From Woeseiaceae bacterium (lineage in GTDB: Bacteria; Pseudomonadota; Gammaproteobacteria; Steroidobacterales; Woeseiaceae): a stretch of 10,097 nucleotides of DNA. How positions within the stretch are numbered: position 1 is the stretch's first letter; every line of letters starts with the position of its first letter. Under the pieces are notes generated by a model. That model made no database searches. It was not told where the DNA came from and saw only the letters and a program-made list of their open reading frames with translations. The DNA lies in contig WTCH01000237.1 of NCBI GenBank assembly GCA_013138675.1, positions 1-10,097 on the forward strand, written 5' to 3'. Below, piece by piece: positions 1 through 6,045 of this stretch. The translations under genes were made by a program, and so were the position numbers.

Positions 1-18
1 AAACGCTCATCGGAGTAA
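1..18 (+). CDS. Possible last codons of an upstream + strand gene
   Basis: In frame 1 the window opens with codons for K-R-S-S-E and then TAA at 16-18. A strong + strand terminator starts 36 bases later, which is the usual distance after a stop codon. The other two + frames stay open through the terminator, so if a + strand gene ends here, this is the frame that fits. Five codons say nothing about its identity, and the reading rests only on position relative to the terminator. Confidence 0.33.
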   Translation, partial: KRSSE

Positions 19-53
19 GACAGGGACGTCAGTCTCGACAGGGACTCAAAAAG

Positions 54-81
54 AAAGGCCGCTTTTGCGGCCTTTTCTTTT
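54..81 (+). terminator. Rho-independent terminator, + strand
   Basis: A perfect 6-bp GC stem (GGCCGC at 57-62 with GCGGCC at 67-72) closes a TTTT loop. It is extended by three A-T pairs (54-56 with 73-75) and followed by a T-rich tail, TTTTCTTTT at 73-81. The A-rich left flank would let it work less well on the other strand. It most likely ends a + strand gene lying left of the window. Confidence 0.85.
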
Positions 82-84
82 GGG

Positions 85-114
85 AATAAAAAAAGTCGGC
101 GTCCCTGCCGACTT
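85..114 (-). terminator. Rho-independent terminator, - strand, with no obvious gene of its own
   Basis: An 8-bp stem (AAGTCGGC at 93-100 with GCCGACTT at 107-114) closes a 6-base loop. Read on the - strand it is followed by an unbroken run of seven T (plus-strand A88-A94). It lies about 145 bases beyond the terminator that already ends the yciB-bolA-PPIase operon. It is therefore either a backup for that operon or the end of a separate short transcript from 115-250. Confidence 0.75.
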
Positions 115-253
115 AGTTCTCGTATCAACCATAAGGGAGATGCGAGGGTTGGAGAAGCCGTCCCGGAGCGATTCGGAACGACCTCGAAACAAATACTAGG
201 ATCGTTACCCAAATGCAGGTGTGATTCGATTCACAAAACTATGCGGAAACACG

Positions 254-277
254 AAAAAGGGCGCTTAAAAGCGCCCT
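254..277 (-). terminator. Rho-independent terminator of the yciB-bolA-PPIase operon
   Basis: The inverted repeat GGGCGCTT (259-266) and AAGCGCCC (269-276), extended by an A258-T277 pair, forms a GC-rich stem. On the - strand it is followed by TTTTT (plus-strand A254-A258). It begins 30 bases beyond the PPIase stop codon at 307, the expected place for the end of that - strand operon. Confidence 0.85.
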
Positions 278-306
278 AATCTCGATCAATCTTGCATTAA
301 GTTAAG

Positions 307-1113
307 TCAATTCGAATCGGCTTGATCTGAACGAAGACTCTCAAGGTAACTCTGGAACTTCGTTTGCTCGACCCGCTGCTTCAATACGTCGCGAACACTG
401 TCCAACGTCGGCGGCTGATTATCGCGAGATTCTTCTCGCAAGATGACGTGCCAGCCAAACTGCGTCTGGACCGGTTCGGCTGTATGTTCGCCATCCTCAA
501 GAGCAGCGACTGCTTCAGTGAATGCGGCGACCATTTGATCCGGAGAGAACCAACCCAAATCACCGCCGTTGGGACCTGTGGGCCCGGTTGAATGCTCCTT
601 TGCAAGTTCAGCAAAGTCGGCGCCATCATCTAGTTGGACAATCAGGTCGGACGCGGCCGCCTGTGTTTCAACCAGGATGTGACGTGCCTTGAACTGCGAT
701 GCTGGCGCACTAGTCATCTGGATTTCATATTCCGCCAGAATCTCTTCGTCGGTAGCCGGGTTGCTGGTAAAAAAGTCCGTCGCAACAGCCTGTGCCAGGA
801 CAGCACGGCCCTGCAATTCGATCTGGGCCTTGATGCGTGGATCCGCTTCAAGTGCCTTGGCGCTGGGCTGCGTAGTCAGAATGTAGATATCGGTGAGTTC
901 CTGGATAACTACCTCGCGTTCCTCAGCGGTCGCTTGGTTAGCAGGCTTTTGAATTCGGCTTTCGAGATATATGTCTAGCACGGAGCTATCTATGTCAATA
1001 CCGTTAACCGTGAGTGCGGTTTCTGCCAAGGCTGTCGTGGGACCGGCGAGCAGTGCACTCACGGCCAGCGCGACAATAGTTCCGGATCGTCCGGAACGGT
1101 TGAAAATGTTCAT
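307..1113 (-). CDS. Periplasmic parvulin-type peptidyl-prolyl isomerase
   Basis: This 268-residue protein should catalyse cis-trans isomerisation of prolyl bonds and act as a folding chaperone outside the inner membrane. Residues 1-30 form a signal peptide: basic start, hydrophobic run ALAVSALLAG, probable cleavage after ALA at 28-30. Residues 31-135 are a helical chaperone-like region as in SurA/PpiC/PrsA proteins. The parvulin domain spans about 139-229, with FKARHILVET at its start, GGDLGWFSP near 183-191 and FGWHVI near 219-224. A charged tail follows. The ATG at 1113 was preferred to an upstream in-frame codon at 1149 because GAGGA lies 7 bases before it and the signal peptide starts there. 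It is the last gene of the yciB-bolA operon, 41 bases after bolA, and is followed by a terminator. The family is certain; which named PPIase it corresponds to is not. Confidence 0.92.
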   Translation of the reverse strand: MNIFNRSGRSGTIVALAVSALLAGPTTALAETALTVNGIDIDSSVLDIYLESRIQKPANQATAEEREVVIQELTDIYILTTQPSAKALEADPRIKAQIELQGRAVLAQAVATDFFTSNPATDEEILAEYEIQMTSAPASQFKARHILVETQAAASDLIVQLDDGADFAELAKEHSTGPTGPNGGDLGWFSPDQMVAAFTEAVAALEDGEHTAEPVQTQFGWHVILREESRDNQPPTLDSVRDVLKQRVEQTKFQSYLESLRSDQADSN

Positions 1114-1154
1114 TAATTGTTCCTCAGTTCCTAAAGGTTTTTGTTGCAAAGCGA

Positions 1155-1427
1155 CTAGCGCTCGGCAGGTGAAAATGCGTTGATGCGTAGGGCGTGGATG
1201 TCAGATTCCATAAACGCGCCAAGCGCATCATAAACCAAACGATGCCTCCCAATGCGGTTCACGCCATCAAATTTCTCTGACACGATAGTCACGTCAAAGT
1301 GTCCTTTGCCTTCCTTGGCACCGGCGTGGCCAGCGTGCAAGTGGCTCTGGTCTTTAACCAACATATCCTGTGGTGCGAATGCGTCCACGAGAAGCTGCTC
1401 AATGGTTGTCACACGAGCTTGAGTCAC
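1155..1427 (-). CDS. bolA: BolA family protein
   Basis: This small 90-residue cytoplasmic protein has the BolA fold. Family members bind monothiol glutaredoxins through a shared [2Fe-2S] cluster and take part in iron-sulfur handling and stress or envelope responses. The signature is clear in the C-terminal half: the strand HFDVTIVSEKF (43-53), the helix start RHRLVY (61-66, with H62 the family's conserved histidine) and DIHALRI (76-82). The loop at 28-42 holds several histidines (H29, H31, H34), the region that supplies a cluster ligand in BolA proteins. The start is GTG at 1427, with GGAG six bases upstream; that GGAG overlaps the last codons of yciB, whose stop is only 3 bases away. Translation is therefore probably coupled. 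RHRxVY and HAL resemble BolA more than IbaG, but the short length leaves some doubt. Confidence 0.9.
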   Translation of the reverse strand: MTQARVTTIEQLLVDAFAPQDMLVKDQSHLHAGHAGAKEGKGHFDVTIVSEKFDGVNRIGRHRLVYDALGAFMESDIHALRINAFSPAER

Positions 1428-1430
1428 GTC

Positions 1431-1985
1431 TTACTCCACTTCCTTAGTCGATGACTCATTTTTATTCATTGTTACGGTCAGCCAGATCGTCTGAACGATG
1501 ACAAATAAGAACGTCAGCCCAAGCATGCCAAACAACTTGAACTTCACCCAGGTCGGTTCGCTAAACGTGTAGGCAACGTAAATATTGATGCCGCCGATAA
1601 AAAGGAAAAAGACCACCCAGATTTGATTCAGGCGGCGCCATTGATTTTCTTCCAGTGATGTTGCGCCACCAAGCATGCGCTGGGCAAACGGCTTCTCTCC
1701 GATGAATTGACTGCCAAGAAACGCGAGTCCGATCGCCCAGTTCAAGACCGTCGGCTTCCAATAGAGAAATTGCGGGTTTCTAAGCAGCAGGGTGGCGCTG
1801 CCCAATATCAGGACAAGCGCTGTCGAGGCCGCGTAAATTTTGTTCAGTTTCCTGGTGATGGCCCATTGCCCCAACATGACTACTGGCATCACCACCATCA
1901 GTGTGCCTGTGGCGAAGTAGATGCCCTTGTAGAAATAGGCGCCGAAGAAAATGAGGATCGGCAGGTAGTCGACGAACAACTGCAT
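1431..1985 (-). CDS. yciB: Inner-membrane septation protein A (YciB/IspZ family)
   Basis: This 184-residue integral membrane protein is close to the usual length (179 in E. coli). YciB is a polytopic inner-membrane protein linked to cell-envelope integrity and septation; its biochemical activity is not firmly established. The sequence opens with the family hallmark MQLFVDYLPILIFF and has about five hydrophobic segments (roughly 5-20, 25-42, 52-68, 80-96, 120-140, with another at 148-172). It keeps the conserved block GEKPFAQRMLGG at 96-107 and a charged C-terminus. An in-frame extension to 2096 was rejected because it would cover the yciO start, is not hydrophobic, and the family begins at MQLF. 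The ribosome binding site is weak (GGAATTC upstream). It is first in the operon with bolA and the PPIase gene. Confidence 0.93.
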   Translation of the reverse strand: MQLFVDYLPILIFFGAYFYKGIYFATGTLMVVMPVVMLGQWAITRKLNKIYAASTALVLILGSATLLLRNPQFLYWKPTVLNWAIGLAFLGSQFIGEKPFAQRMLGGATSLEENQWRRLNQIWVVFFLFIGGINIYVAYTFSEPTWVKFKLFGMLGLTFLFVIVQTIWLTVTMNKNESSTKEVE

Positions 1986-2072
1986 ATATCGGTGAATTCC
2001 AATTCTGGAGGGGCGGCATAATACAGTGTTTTCCAGTCTTGCGTCTCGCCGCGAAGCCCCTACAATTCGCGC
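1986..2072. promoter_or_regulatory. Divergent promoter region between yciB and yciO
   Basis: These 87 bases must hold the starts of both the yciB operon (-) and yciO (+). The + side promoter is listed separately. For the - side, TATTAT (plus-strand 2018-2023) is a fair -10, but no good -35 stands at the right distance, so this half is uncertain. The two promoters would face away from each other with their upstream elements close together or overlapping, so RNA polymerase could compete between them. Confidence 0.45.
2039..2066 (+). promoter_or_regulatory. Sigma-70 type promoter of yciO
   Basis: TTGCGT at 2039-2044 (four of six matches to TTGACA) and TACAAT at 2061-2066 (five of six matches to TATAAT) are separated by 16 bases. 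Transcription should begin 6-7 bases after the -10 box, at about 2073, which is the first base of the yciO GTG start codon. Confidence 0.6.
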
Positions 2073-2693
2073 GTGGCCAAACTTATAGAAGTGCATCCAA
2101 CCGACCCGCAGCCGCGTCGTGTGGACTCAATCGTCGGGATCATCCGAGACGGCGGCCTGGTCGCGTACCCGACCGACTCCAGCTACGCATTGGGTACCCA
2201 CATTGGTGACAAAAGGGCTATCGATCGAATCCACAGGATTCGGCGCACTGACAAGAAGCACAACTTCACGCTCGTCTGCCGGGACCTGTCCGAGATCAGT
2301 ACTTACGCGCGGGTCGACAACTGGGCGTACCGACTGATCAAGTCGATGACGCCTGGGCCATACACATTCGTCCTGCCGGCCACACGCGAAGTACCAAAAC
2401 GACTGCAAAATCCGAAGCGGCGGACGATTGGACTCCGGGTGCCTGACCATCGCCTGGTTCACGCGGTTCTGGATGAACTCGGCGAGCCAATAATGAGCTC
2501 AACGCTGACATTGCCTGGGGATGAAACGCCATTGACCGATCCGCTTGAGATAGAGGAGCGGATTGGCCACGAAATTGAGGCCATTATCGATGCGGGTCCA
2601 ACGGGTTTTGAGCCAACGACCGTGCTCGACCTGACGGGAGGCGTTGTCGAGGTACTTCGGGCCGGTCGAGGCGACGTCAGCGCCTTGCTGTGA
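2073..2693 (+). CDS. yciO: YciO, a paralog of threonylcarbamoyl-AMP synthase
   Basis: This 206-residue protein has the YrdC/TsaC/Sua5 fold and matches E. coli YciO end to end. Shared features include HPTDPQPRR (8-16), GGLVAYPTDSSYALG (27-41), HNFTLVCRDLSEISTY (63-78), TPGPYTF (93-99), RRTIGLRVP (116-124) and PTTVLDL near the C-terminus. TsaC makes threonylcarbamoyl-AMP for tRNA t6A. YciO proteins are close relatives, and as far as I recall E. coli YciO does not replace TsaC in the cell. Consistent with that, the KxR and SxN motifs of TsaC/Sua5 are not seen; the equivalent places read R57-R58-T59 and S142-S143-T144. The start is GTG at 2073, chosen because the N-terminus aligns with YciO; no ribosome binding site precedes it, and the promoter predicts a leaderless message. 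scpA follows after 81 bases. Confidence 0.93.
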   Translation: MAKLIEVHPTDPQPRRVDSIVGIIRDGGLVAYPTDSSYALGTHIGDKRAIDRIHRIRRTDKKHNFTLVCRDLSEISTYARVDNWAYRLIKSMTPGPYTFVLPATREVPKRLQNPKRRTIGLRVPDHRLVHAVLDELGEPIMSSTLTLPGDETPLTDPLEIEERIGHEIEAIIDAGPTGFEPTTVLDLTGGVVEVLRAGRGDVSALL

Positions 2694-2774
2694 CGAGTTT
2701 TCCGTCACCTTGATCAGAATGCTGTCTTATCCCCGAATTGCGCTAGAATGCGCGCATATCCACCCGGAATCACG

Positions 2775-3677
2775 ATGAAACCCGACCTCAAAGTCCTGAA
2801 TCGCGAAGACGCGCCCAAGCCGCCCCAGGACGAAAAACAGAGCCCGGCCCAGTCTGAAATGCCGTTTGCGGTCGTCGACGGCGAGCCGGTGACAACGTTG
2901 CCGCAGGATCTGTACATCCCACCGTACGCGTTGCAGGTCTTCCTGGAGGCATTTGAGGGTCCGTTGGACCTCTTGCTGTACCTCATTCGCCGCCAGAACA
3001 TCGACATACTCGATATCCCGATCGCAGAGGTCACTAAACAGTACGTGCAGTACATCGAGTTGATGCATGAGCTACAGCTCGAGCTCGCCGGGGAATATCT
3101 CCTGATGGCGGCAATGCTCGCAGAGATCAAGTCACGCATGTTACTGCCGCGGCCACCGGTCGAAGAGGAAGACGAGGACGATCCACGTGCCGAGTTGGTC
3201 CGTCGTCTGCAGGAATACGAGCGCTTCAAGAAAGCGGCGCAGGACATCAGCGACTTGCCACGCCTGGAGCGCGATACGTTTGTTGTCAACGCCGAGGCGC
3301 CCGAGCGCAAGGTGGTTACGCAAATGCCGGACGTAACGTTGAAAGAACTGTTGCTGGCATTTCACGATGTGCTGAAACGAGCGGAGATGTTCTCCAACTT
3401 GCACTTGCAACGTGAGCCACTGTCGGTACGCCAGAGAATGTCCGAAATACTGTCGCGTATCGACGCCAATGAATTTACAGGCTTTGCCGATCTGTTCGAC
3501 CCGGAAGAGGGACGTATGGGGGTGGCGGTCACGTTTATCGCAATTCTGGAACTGCTCAAGGAAACAGTCATCGAGGTCGTTCAGGCGGGAGAGTATTCGC
3601 CTCTGCATATACGTGCAGCCTCGTCAGTACGGCTCGTTCCGGAAGGCGGTGAAGTTGAACAAGAGAAATTGAATTAA
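2775..3677 (+). CDS. scpA: Segregation and condensation protein A (kleisin)
   Basis: This 300-residue kleisin subunit should bridge the heads of the SMC dimer and, with ScpB, organise and segregate the chromosome. After a variable charged N-terminus of about 50 residues comes the hallmark FEGPLDLLLYLIRRQ at 60-74, followed by IDILDIPIAEVTKQY (76-90), the helical region that contacts the SMC neck. An acidic linker (EEEDEDD) lies near 131-137. A C-terminal winged helix carries VTFIAILELLKE before EVVQAGEYSPLHIR. An upstream ATG at 2748 would add nine residues, but it overlaps a possible -10 box (TAGAAT, 2744-2749) and lacks a ribosome binding site. ATG 2775 has a weak GGA six bases before it. 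The stop TAA shares one base with the scpB ATG (TAATG), so the two are probably translationally coupled. Confidence 0.95.
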   Translation: MKPDLKVLNREDAPKPPQDEKQSPAQSEMPFAVVDGEPVTTLPQDLYIPPYALQVFLEAFEGPLDLLLYLIRRQNIDILDIPIAEVTKQYVQYIELMHELQLELAGEYLLMAAMLAEIKSRMLLPRPPVEEEDEDDPRAELVRRLQEYERFKKAAQDISDLPRLERDTFVVNAEAPERKVVTQMPDVTLKELLLAFHDVLKRAEMFSNLHLQREPLSVRQRMSEILSRIDANEFTGFADLFDPEEGRMGVAVTFIAILELLKETVIEVVQAGEYSPLHIRAASSVRLVPEGGEVEQEKLN

Positions 3678-4459
3678 TGGACGCAACTGAGATTAAGTAT
3701 TTCATCGAGGCTGCACTGCTTGCAGCGGGACGTCCGCTGAATGTGGACCAGCTGCAGAACCTGTTTGACGGGCGCATGACCCCCGAAAAAGCTGAAATTC
3801 GGCAGGCGATCAACTCCCTGAACGAGGATTACGCAGCGCGCGGCATCATCATTGGTGAAGTTGCTTCGGGTTTTCGCGTCCAGGTCAAAAGTGGCATGGC
3901 AGACCAGCTGCAAAAGCTCTGGGAGGAGCGGCCGCCGCGCTATTCGCGCGCCTTGTTTGAAACCCTGGCGCTGGTTGCTTATCGGCAACCGATCACTCGC
4001 GGAGAGATTGAGGAAGTTCGGGGTGTATCTGTCAGCTCCAATATCATGCGCTCGCTGGTGGAACGCGACTGGGTGCGGGTCGTTGGTCATCGCGACGTAC
4101 CGGGTCGGCCAGAGATGTTTGCGACGACAAGACAATTTCTCGACTATTTCGGCCTCAAAAAGCTCGATGACCTGCCGCCGCTTGCTGACTTGTCGGACTG
4201 GGAGAGCCTTCGAGTGCAGCTCAATCTGCCGGAGGTTGAAGAAGACACCAGTGACGAGGCACCTGTCATCCCTGAATTGCCGGTGCTCTACCCGGAAATT
4301 GGATCGGACGAAGACGAGCGCGACGCCGAGAAAGCTGAACTGACCGAGGTTGCCGGCGAGATAGCCGAAGACTCTGGCGAGGCGCCACCGGCTGAAGATG
4401 ACAACGAGGACGAGCTGCTCGTTTCAGAGTGGCCTGATCCGGTCGAAAGCGGGGGCTGA
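3677..4459 (+). CDS. scpB: Segregation and condensation protein B
   Basis: This 260-residue partner binds ScpA as a dimer in the SMC-ScpAB condensin. It has two winged-helix domains. The first, about 1-80, begins IKYFIEAALLAAGRPLNVDQL. The second, about 90-175, is strongly conserved: YSRALFETLALVAYRQPITR (93-112), GEIEEVRGVSVSSNIMRSL, then VGHRDVPGRPEMFATT and FLDYFGL. From about residue 188 to the end lies a tail of about 70 residues rich in Glu and Asp, typical of many proteobacterial ScpB proteins and probably disordered. The start overlaps the scpA stop by one base. Its own TGA at 4457-4459 forms part of the ribosome binding site of rluB. The presence of scpAB argues for an SMC system rather than MukBEF in this organism. 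Confidence 0.95.
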   Translation: MDATEIKYFIEAALLAAGRPLNVDQLQNLFDGRMTPEKAEIRQAINSLNEDYAARGIIIGEVASGFRVQVKSGMADQLQKLWEERPPRYSRALFETLALVAYRQPITRGEIEEVRGVSVSSNIMRSLVERDWVRVVGHRDVPGRPEMFATTRQFLDYFGLKKLDDLPPLADLSDWESLRVQLNLPEVEEDTSDEAPVIPELPVLYPEIGSDEDERDAEKAELTEVAGEIAEDSGEAPPAEDDNEDELLVSEWPDPVESGG

Positions 4460-4469
4460 GGCTGCACCA

Positions 4470-5252
4470 GTGGCCGAGCGCGCCCAGAAAGTGCTTGCGG
4501 CAGCGGGATATGCTTCCCGTCGCAAGGTCGAGCAATGGATTCGCGAGGGTCGCCTGACGATCAATGGCCGTAAGGCGGCGCTCGGCGATACGCTCGACGG
4601 TAGCGAGAAAGTCTTTTTGGACGGCAAACCACTCAATGTCCGGCCCTCAAAACAGCCGCACCGCCACATCATCTATAACAAACCAGGCGATGAAATCACC
4701 ACGCGCGACGACCCCGATGGTCGCAAGTGCGTATTCGACGCGCTACCGAAGCTTATGGGCTCGCGCTGGGTGGCTGTAGGCCGGCTGGATATGACGACGA
4801 CTGGATTGCTCATATTTACGACCGATGGCGCGCTGGCGAACGCATTGATGCACCCGTCAGCCGAAATTACACGGTGCTACGCCGCGCGTGTGCGCGGTGA
4901 GCCGGGAAATCGCGATCTTGTGCGCCTTAAAGAGGGTGTCGAGCTCGATGACGGCCCGGCCCGATTCGACACGATTGAAGCGGCGGGCGGCGATGGCAGC
5001 AATCGCTGGTTCAAAGTCACTCTGAAGCAAGGGCGCAATCGCGAGGTCCGCCGTTTGTGGTCAACCGTGGGATTTGAGGTGAGCCGGTTGATTCGGACAG
5101 CGTACGGCCCCATAGAACTGCCCAGGAAGCTGCGTCGCGGCAAATATGAGGCGCTATCGCCAGCCAGGGTACGCCTGCTGTACATGGCAGCCGGAATGGA
5201 GTTACCGCAAGCGCTTCTGCGCCTTGAGAGAAATAAACGCTTTAAAAAATAA
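4470..5252 (+). CDS. rluB: 23S rRNA pseudouridine synthase (RluB type)
   Basis: This 260-residue enzyme of the RsuA/RluB/RluE/RluF family converts a uridine of 23S rRNA to pseudouridine; E. coli RluB acts at U2605. An S4 RNA-binding domain covers about 1-60 (AERAQKVLAAAGYASRRKVE, then INGR). The catalytic domain follows, with YNKPGDEITT at 69-78 and the active-site motif VGRLDMTTTGLLIFTTDG, whose aspartate is D107. QGRNREVRRLW further on is the other family signature. The RluB assignment over RluE/RluF rests on the S4 domain and the scpA-scpB-rluB gene order common in gammaproteobacteria. The start is GTG at 4470: GAGG at 4458-4461 gives 8-base spacing, and residue 2 onward matches the family N-terminus. 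A longer in-frame version from 4398 would lie inside scpB. The C-terminus lacks the long basic tail of E. coli RluB (291 residues). Confidence 0.93.
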   Translation: MAERAQKVLAAAGYASRRKVEQWIREGRLTINGRKAALGDTLDGSEKVFLDGKPLNVRPSKQPHRHIIYNKPGDEITTRDDPDGRKCVFDALPKLMGSRWVAVGRLDMTTTGLLIFTTDGALANALMHPSAEITRCYAARVRGEPGNRDLVRLKEGVELDDGPARFDTIEAAGGDGSNRWFKVTLKQGRNREVRRLWSTVGFEVSRLIRTAYGPIELPRKLRRGKYEALSPARVRLLYMAAGMELPQALLRLERNKRFKK

Positions 5253-5279
5253 TAAGTTAGGGCTTTTCCTTAAAGTAGT

Positions 5280-6035
5280 TTATTGTTGTGCATCAAGGCT
5301 CTGGCCGGTCACGCCCTTGCTGTCCGGGCCCAGCAGGTAGATATAGGTCGGTAAAATATCTTCCGCGGTCTTCAGGGCATCCCGATCCTCGCCAGGAAAC
5401 GCCTCAAGACGCATGTTGGTCCTTGTCGCGCCGGGATTGATGCAATTGACGCGCAGCGTGCCATCTTTGTGTTCATCGGCAAGCACTTGGGAGAGGCCCT
5501 CGGTTGCGAACTTCGAGGCCGCGTAGGCGCCCCAGTATGCGCGCCCGGTGCGCCCGACGCCGCTGCTCGTGTAGATAATCGAGGCGTCTTCAGAGCGGTG
5601 CAGCATCGGCAGGCATACCTGGGTCAGCGCGAACGCGGATGTAACGTTAACGTGCATCACCTGCTGCCACGTGGCGGCGTCATACTGCTCAATTGAAAAG
5701 CGATCGCCAAGAATGCTGGCATTGAGTACGAGCCCGTCCAGGCGGCCAAATTCCTTTTCGAGGTTCTCGGCCAGCGACTGGTAGGCATCGCTGTTTGCAG
5801 TTGCGAGATCCAGCACTGCGATTGACGGTCGCGCAGCACCATCCATGGCCTCGATCTCGTCATAGACCTTCTCAAGTTTGGCGACATTGCGCCCGTGCAA
5901 GATAACCTGTGCACCTAACGTCGCAGCATGCAGGGCCAGCACGCGACCGATGCCGTCGCTTGCGCCGGTAATCAGGATGATGCGTTCACGCAGTACATCC
6001 TGCGGGTATGTGTAATCCCGGTGGTCGGTGTTCAA
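5280..6035 (-). CDS. yciK: YciK family short-chain dehydrogenase/reductase
   Basis: This 251-residue Rossmann-fold oxidoreductase has the length and sequence pattern of YciK (252 in E. coli). The cofactor motif TGASDGIG lies at 23-30, with HGR at 47-49 suggesting NADP(H) preference. A variant of the usual NNAG reads LNAS at 104-107. The expected catalytic residues are N130, S157 or S158, Y171 and K175 (YAASK), followed by NCINPGATRT (197-206). The physiological substrate is not established. The start is TTG at 6035, supported by GAGG eight bases upstream and by the N-terminal match to YciK; GAGG is part of the rmuC stop (TGAGG), so translation is probably coupled. It is the last gene of the ubiG operon, converging on rluB across 27 bases with no clear terminator between them. 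Confidence 0.93.
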   Translation of the reverse strand: MNTDHRDYTYPQDVLRERIILITGASDGIGRVLALHAATLGAQVILHGRNVAKLEKVYDEIEAMDGAARPSIAVLDLATANSDAYQSLAENLEKEFGRLDGLVLNASILGDRFSIEQYDAATWQQVMHVNVTSAFALTQVCLPMLHRSEDASIIYTSSGVGRTGRAYWGAYAASKFATEGLSQVLADEHKDGTLRVNCINPGATRTNMRLEAFPGEDRDALKTAEDILPTYIYLLGPDSKGVTGQSLDAQQ

Positions 6036-6045
6036 CAGTGGATCC

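Larger units (their letters stand above)
1..306. other. Gene-free region between an upstream gene and the PPIase gene
   Basis: Apart from the possible gene end at 1-18 and three terminators (54-81, 85-114, 254-277), this stretch has no ORF with a credible start and ribosome binding site. A weak hairpin can form from CTCGTAT (119-125) and ATGCGAG (140-146). A near-palindrome, GTGATTCGATTCAC, sits at 221-234 with one mismatched pair between its arms. I could not find a convincing sigma-70 promoter on either strand between 115 and 250. The 9-mer GACAGGGAC occurs twice, at 19-27 and 37-45. Confidence 0.7.

Noticed and set aside
1986..2096. N-terminal extension of yciB by 37 residues
   Set aside because: It would overlap the yciO start and the divergent promoter region. 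The family N-terminus begins at the methionine at 1985.
2690..2708. Hairpin GTGACG/CGTCAC at the yciO stop as a terminator
   Set aside because: The stem is only 6 bp and no T run follows, so it does not look like a rho-independent terminator.
2714..3310. 198-residue open frame on the - strand inside scpA
   Set aside because: It lies wholly antisense to the strongly supported scpA, is abnormally rich in Ser, Arg and Gly, and has no family-like motif; it is a shadow of scpA codon usage.
3141..4135. Two - strand open frames (3141-3608 and 3674-4135) antisense to scpA and scpB
   Set aside because: Both oppose well-recognised genes and show low-complexity, non-family composition with no ribosome binding site.
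4398..4469. Longer rluB starting inside scpB
   Set aside because: The extra residues do not resemble the S4 domain start, and a good GAGG sits 8 bases before GTG 4470.
5240..5279. Shared terminator between convergent rluB and yciK
   Set aside because: CTTTAA (5240-5245) and TTAAAG (5270-5275) can pair, but the stem is AT-only with a 24-base loop. T-rich tracts exist but no GC stem does.
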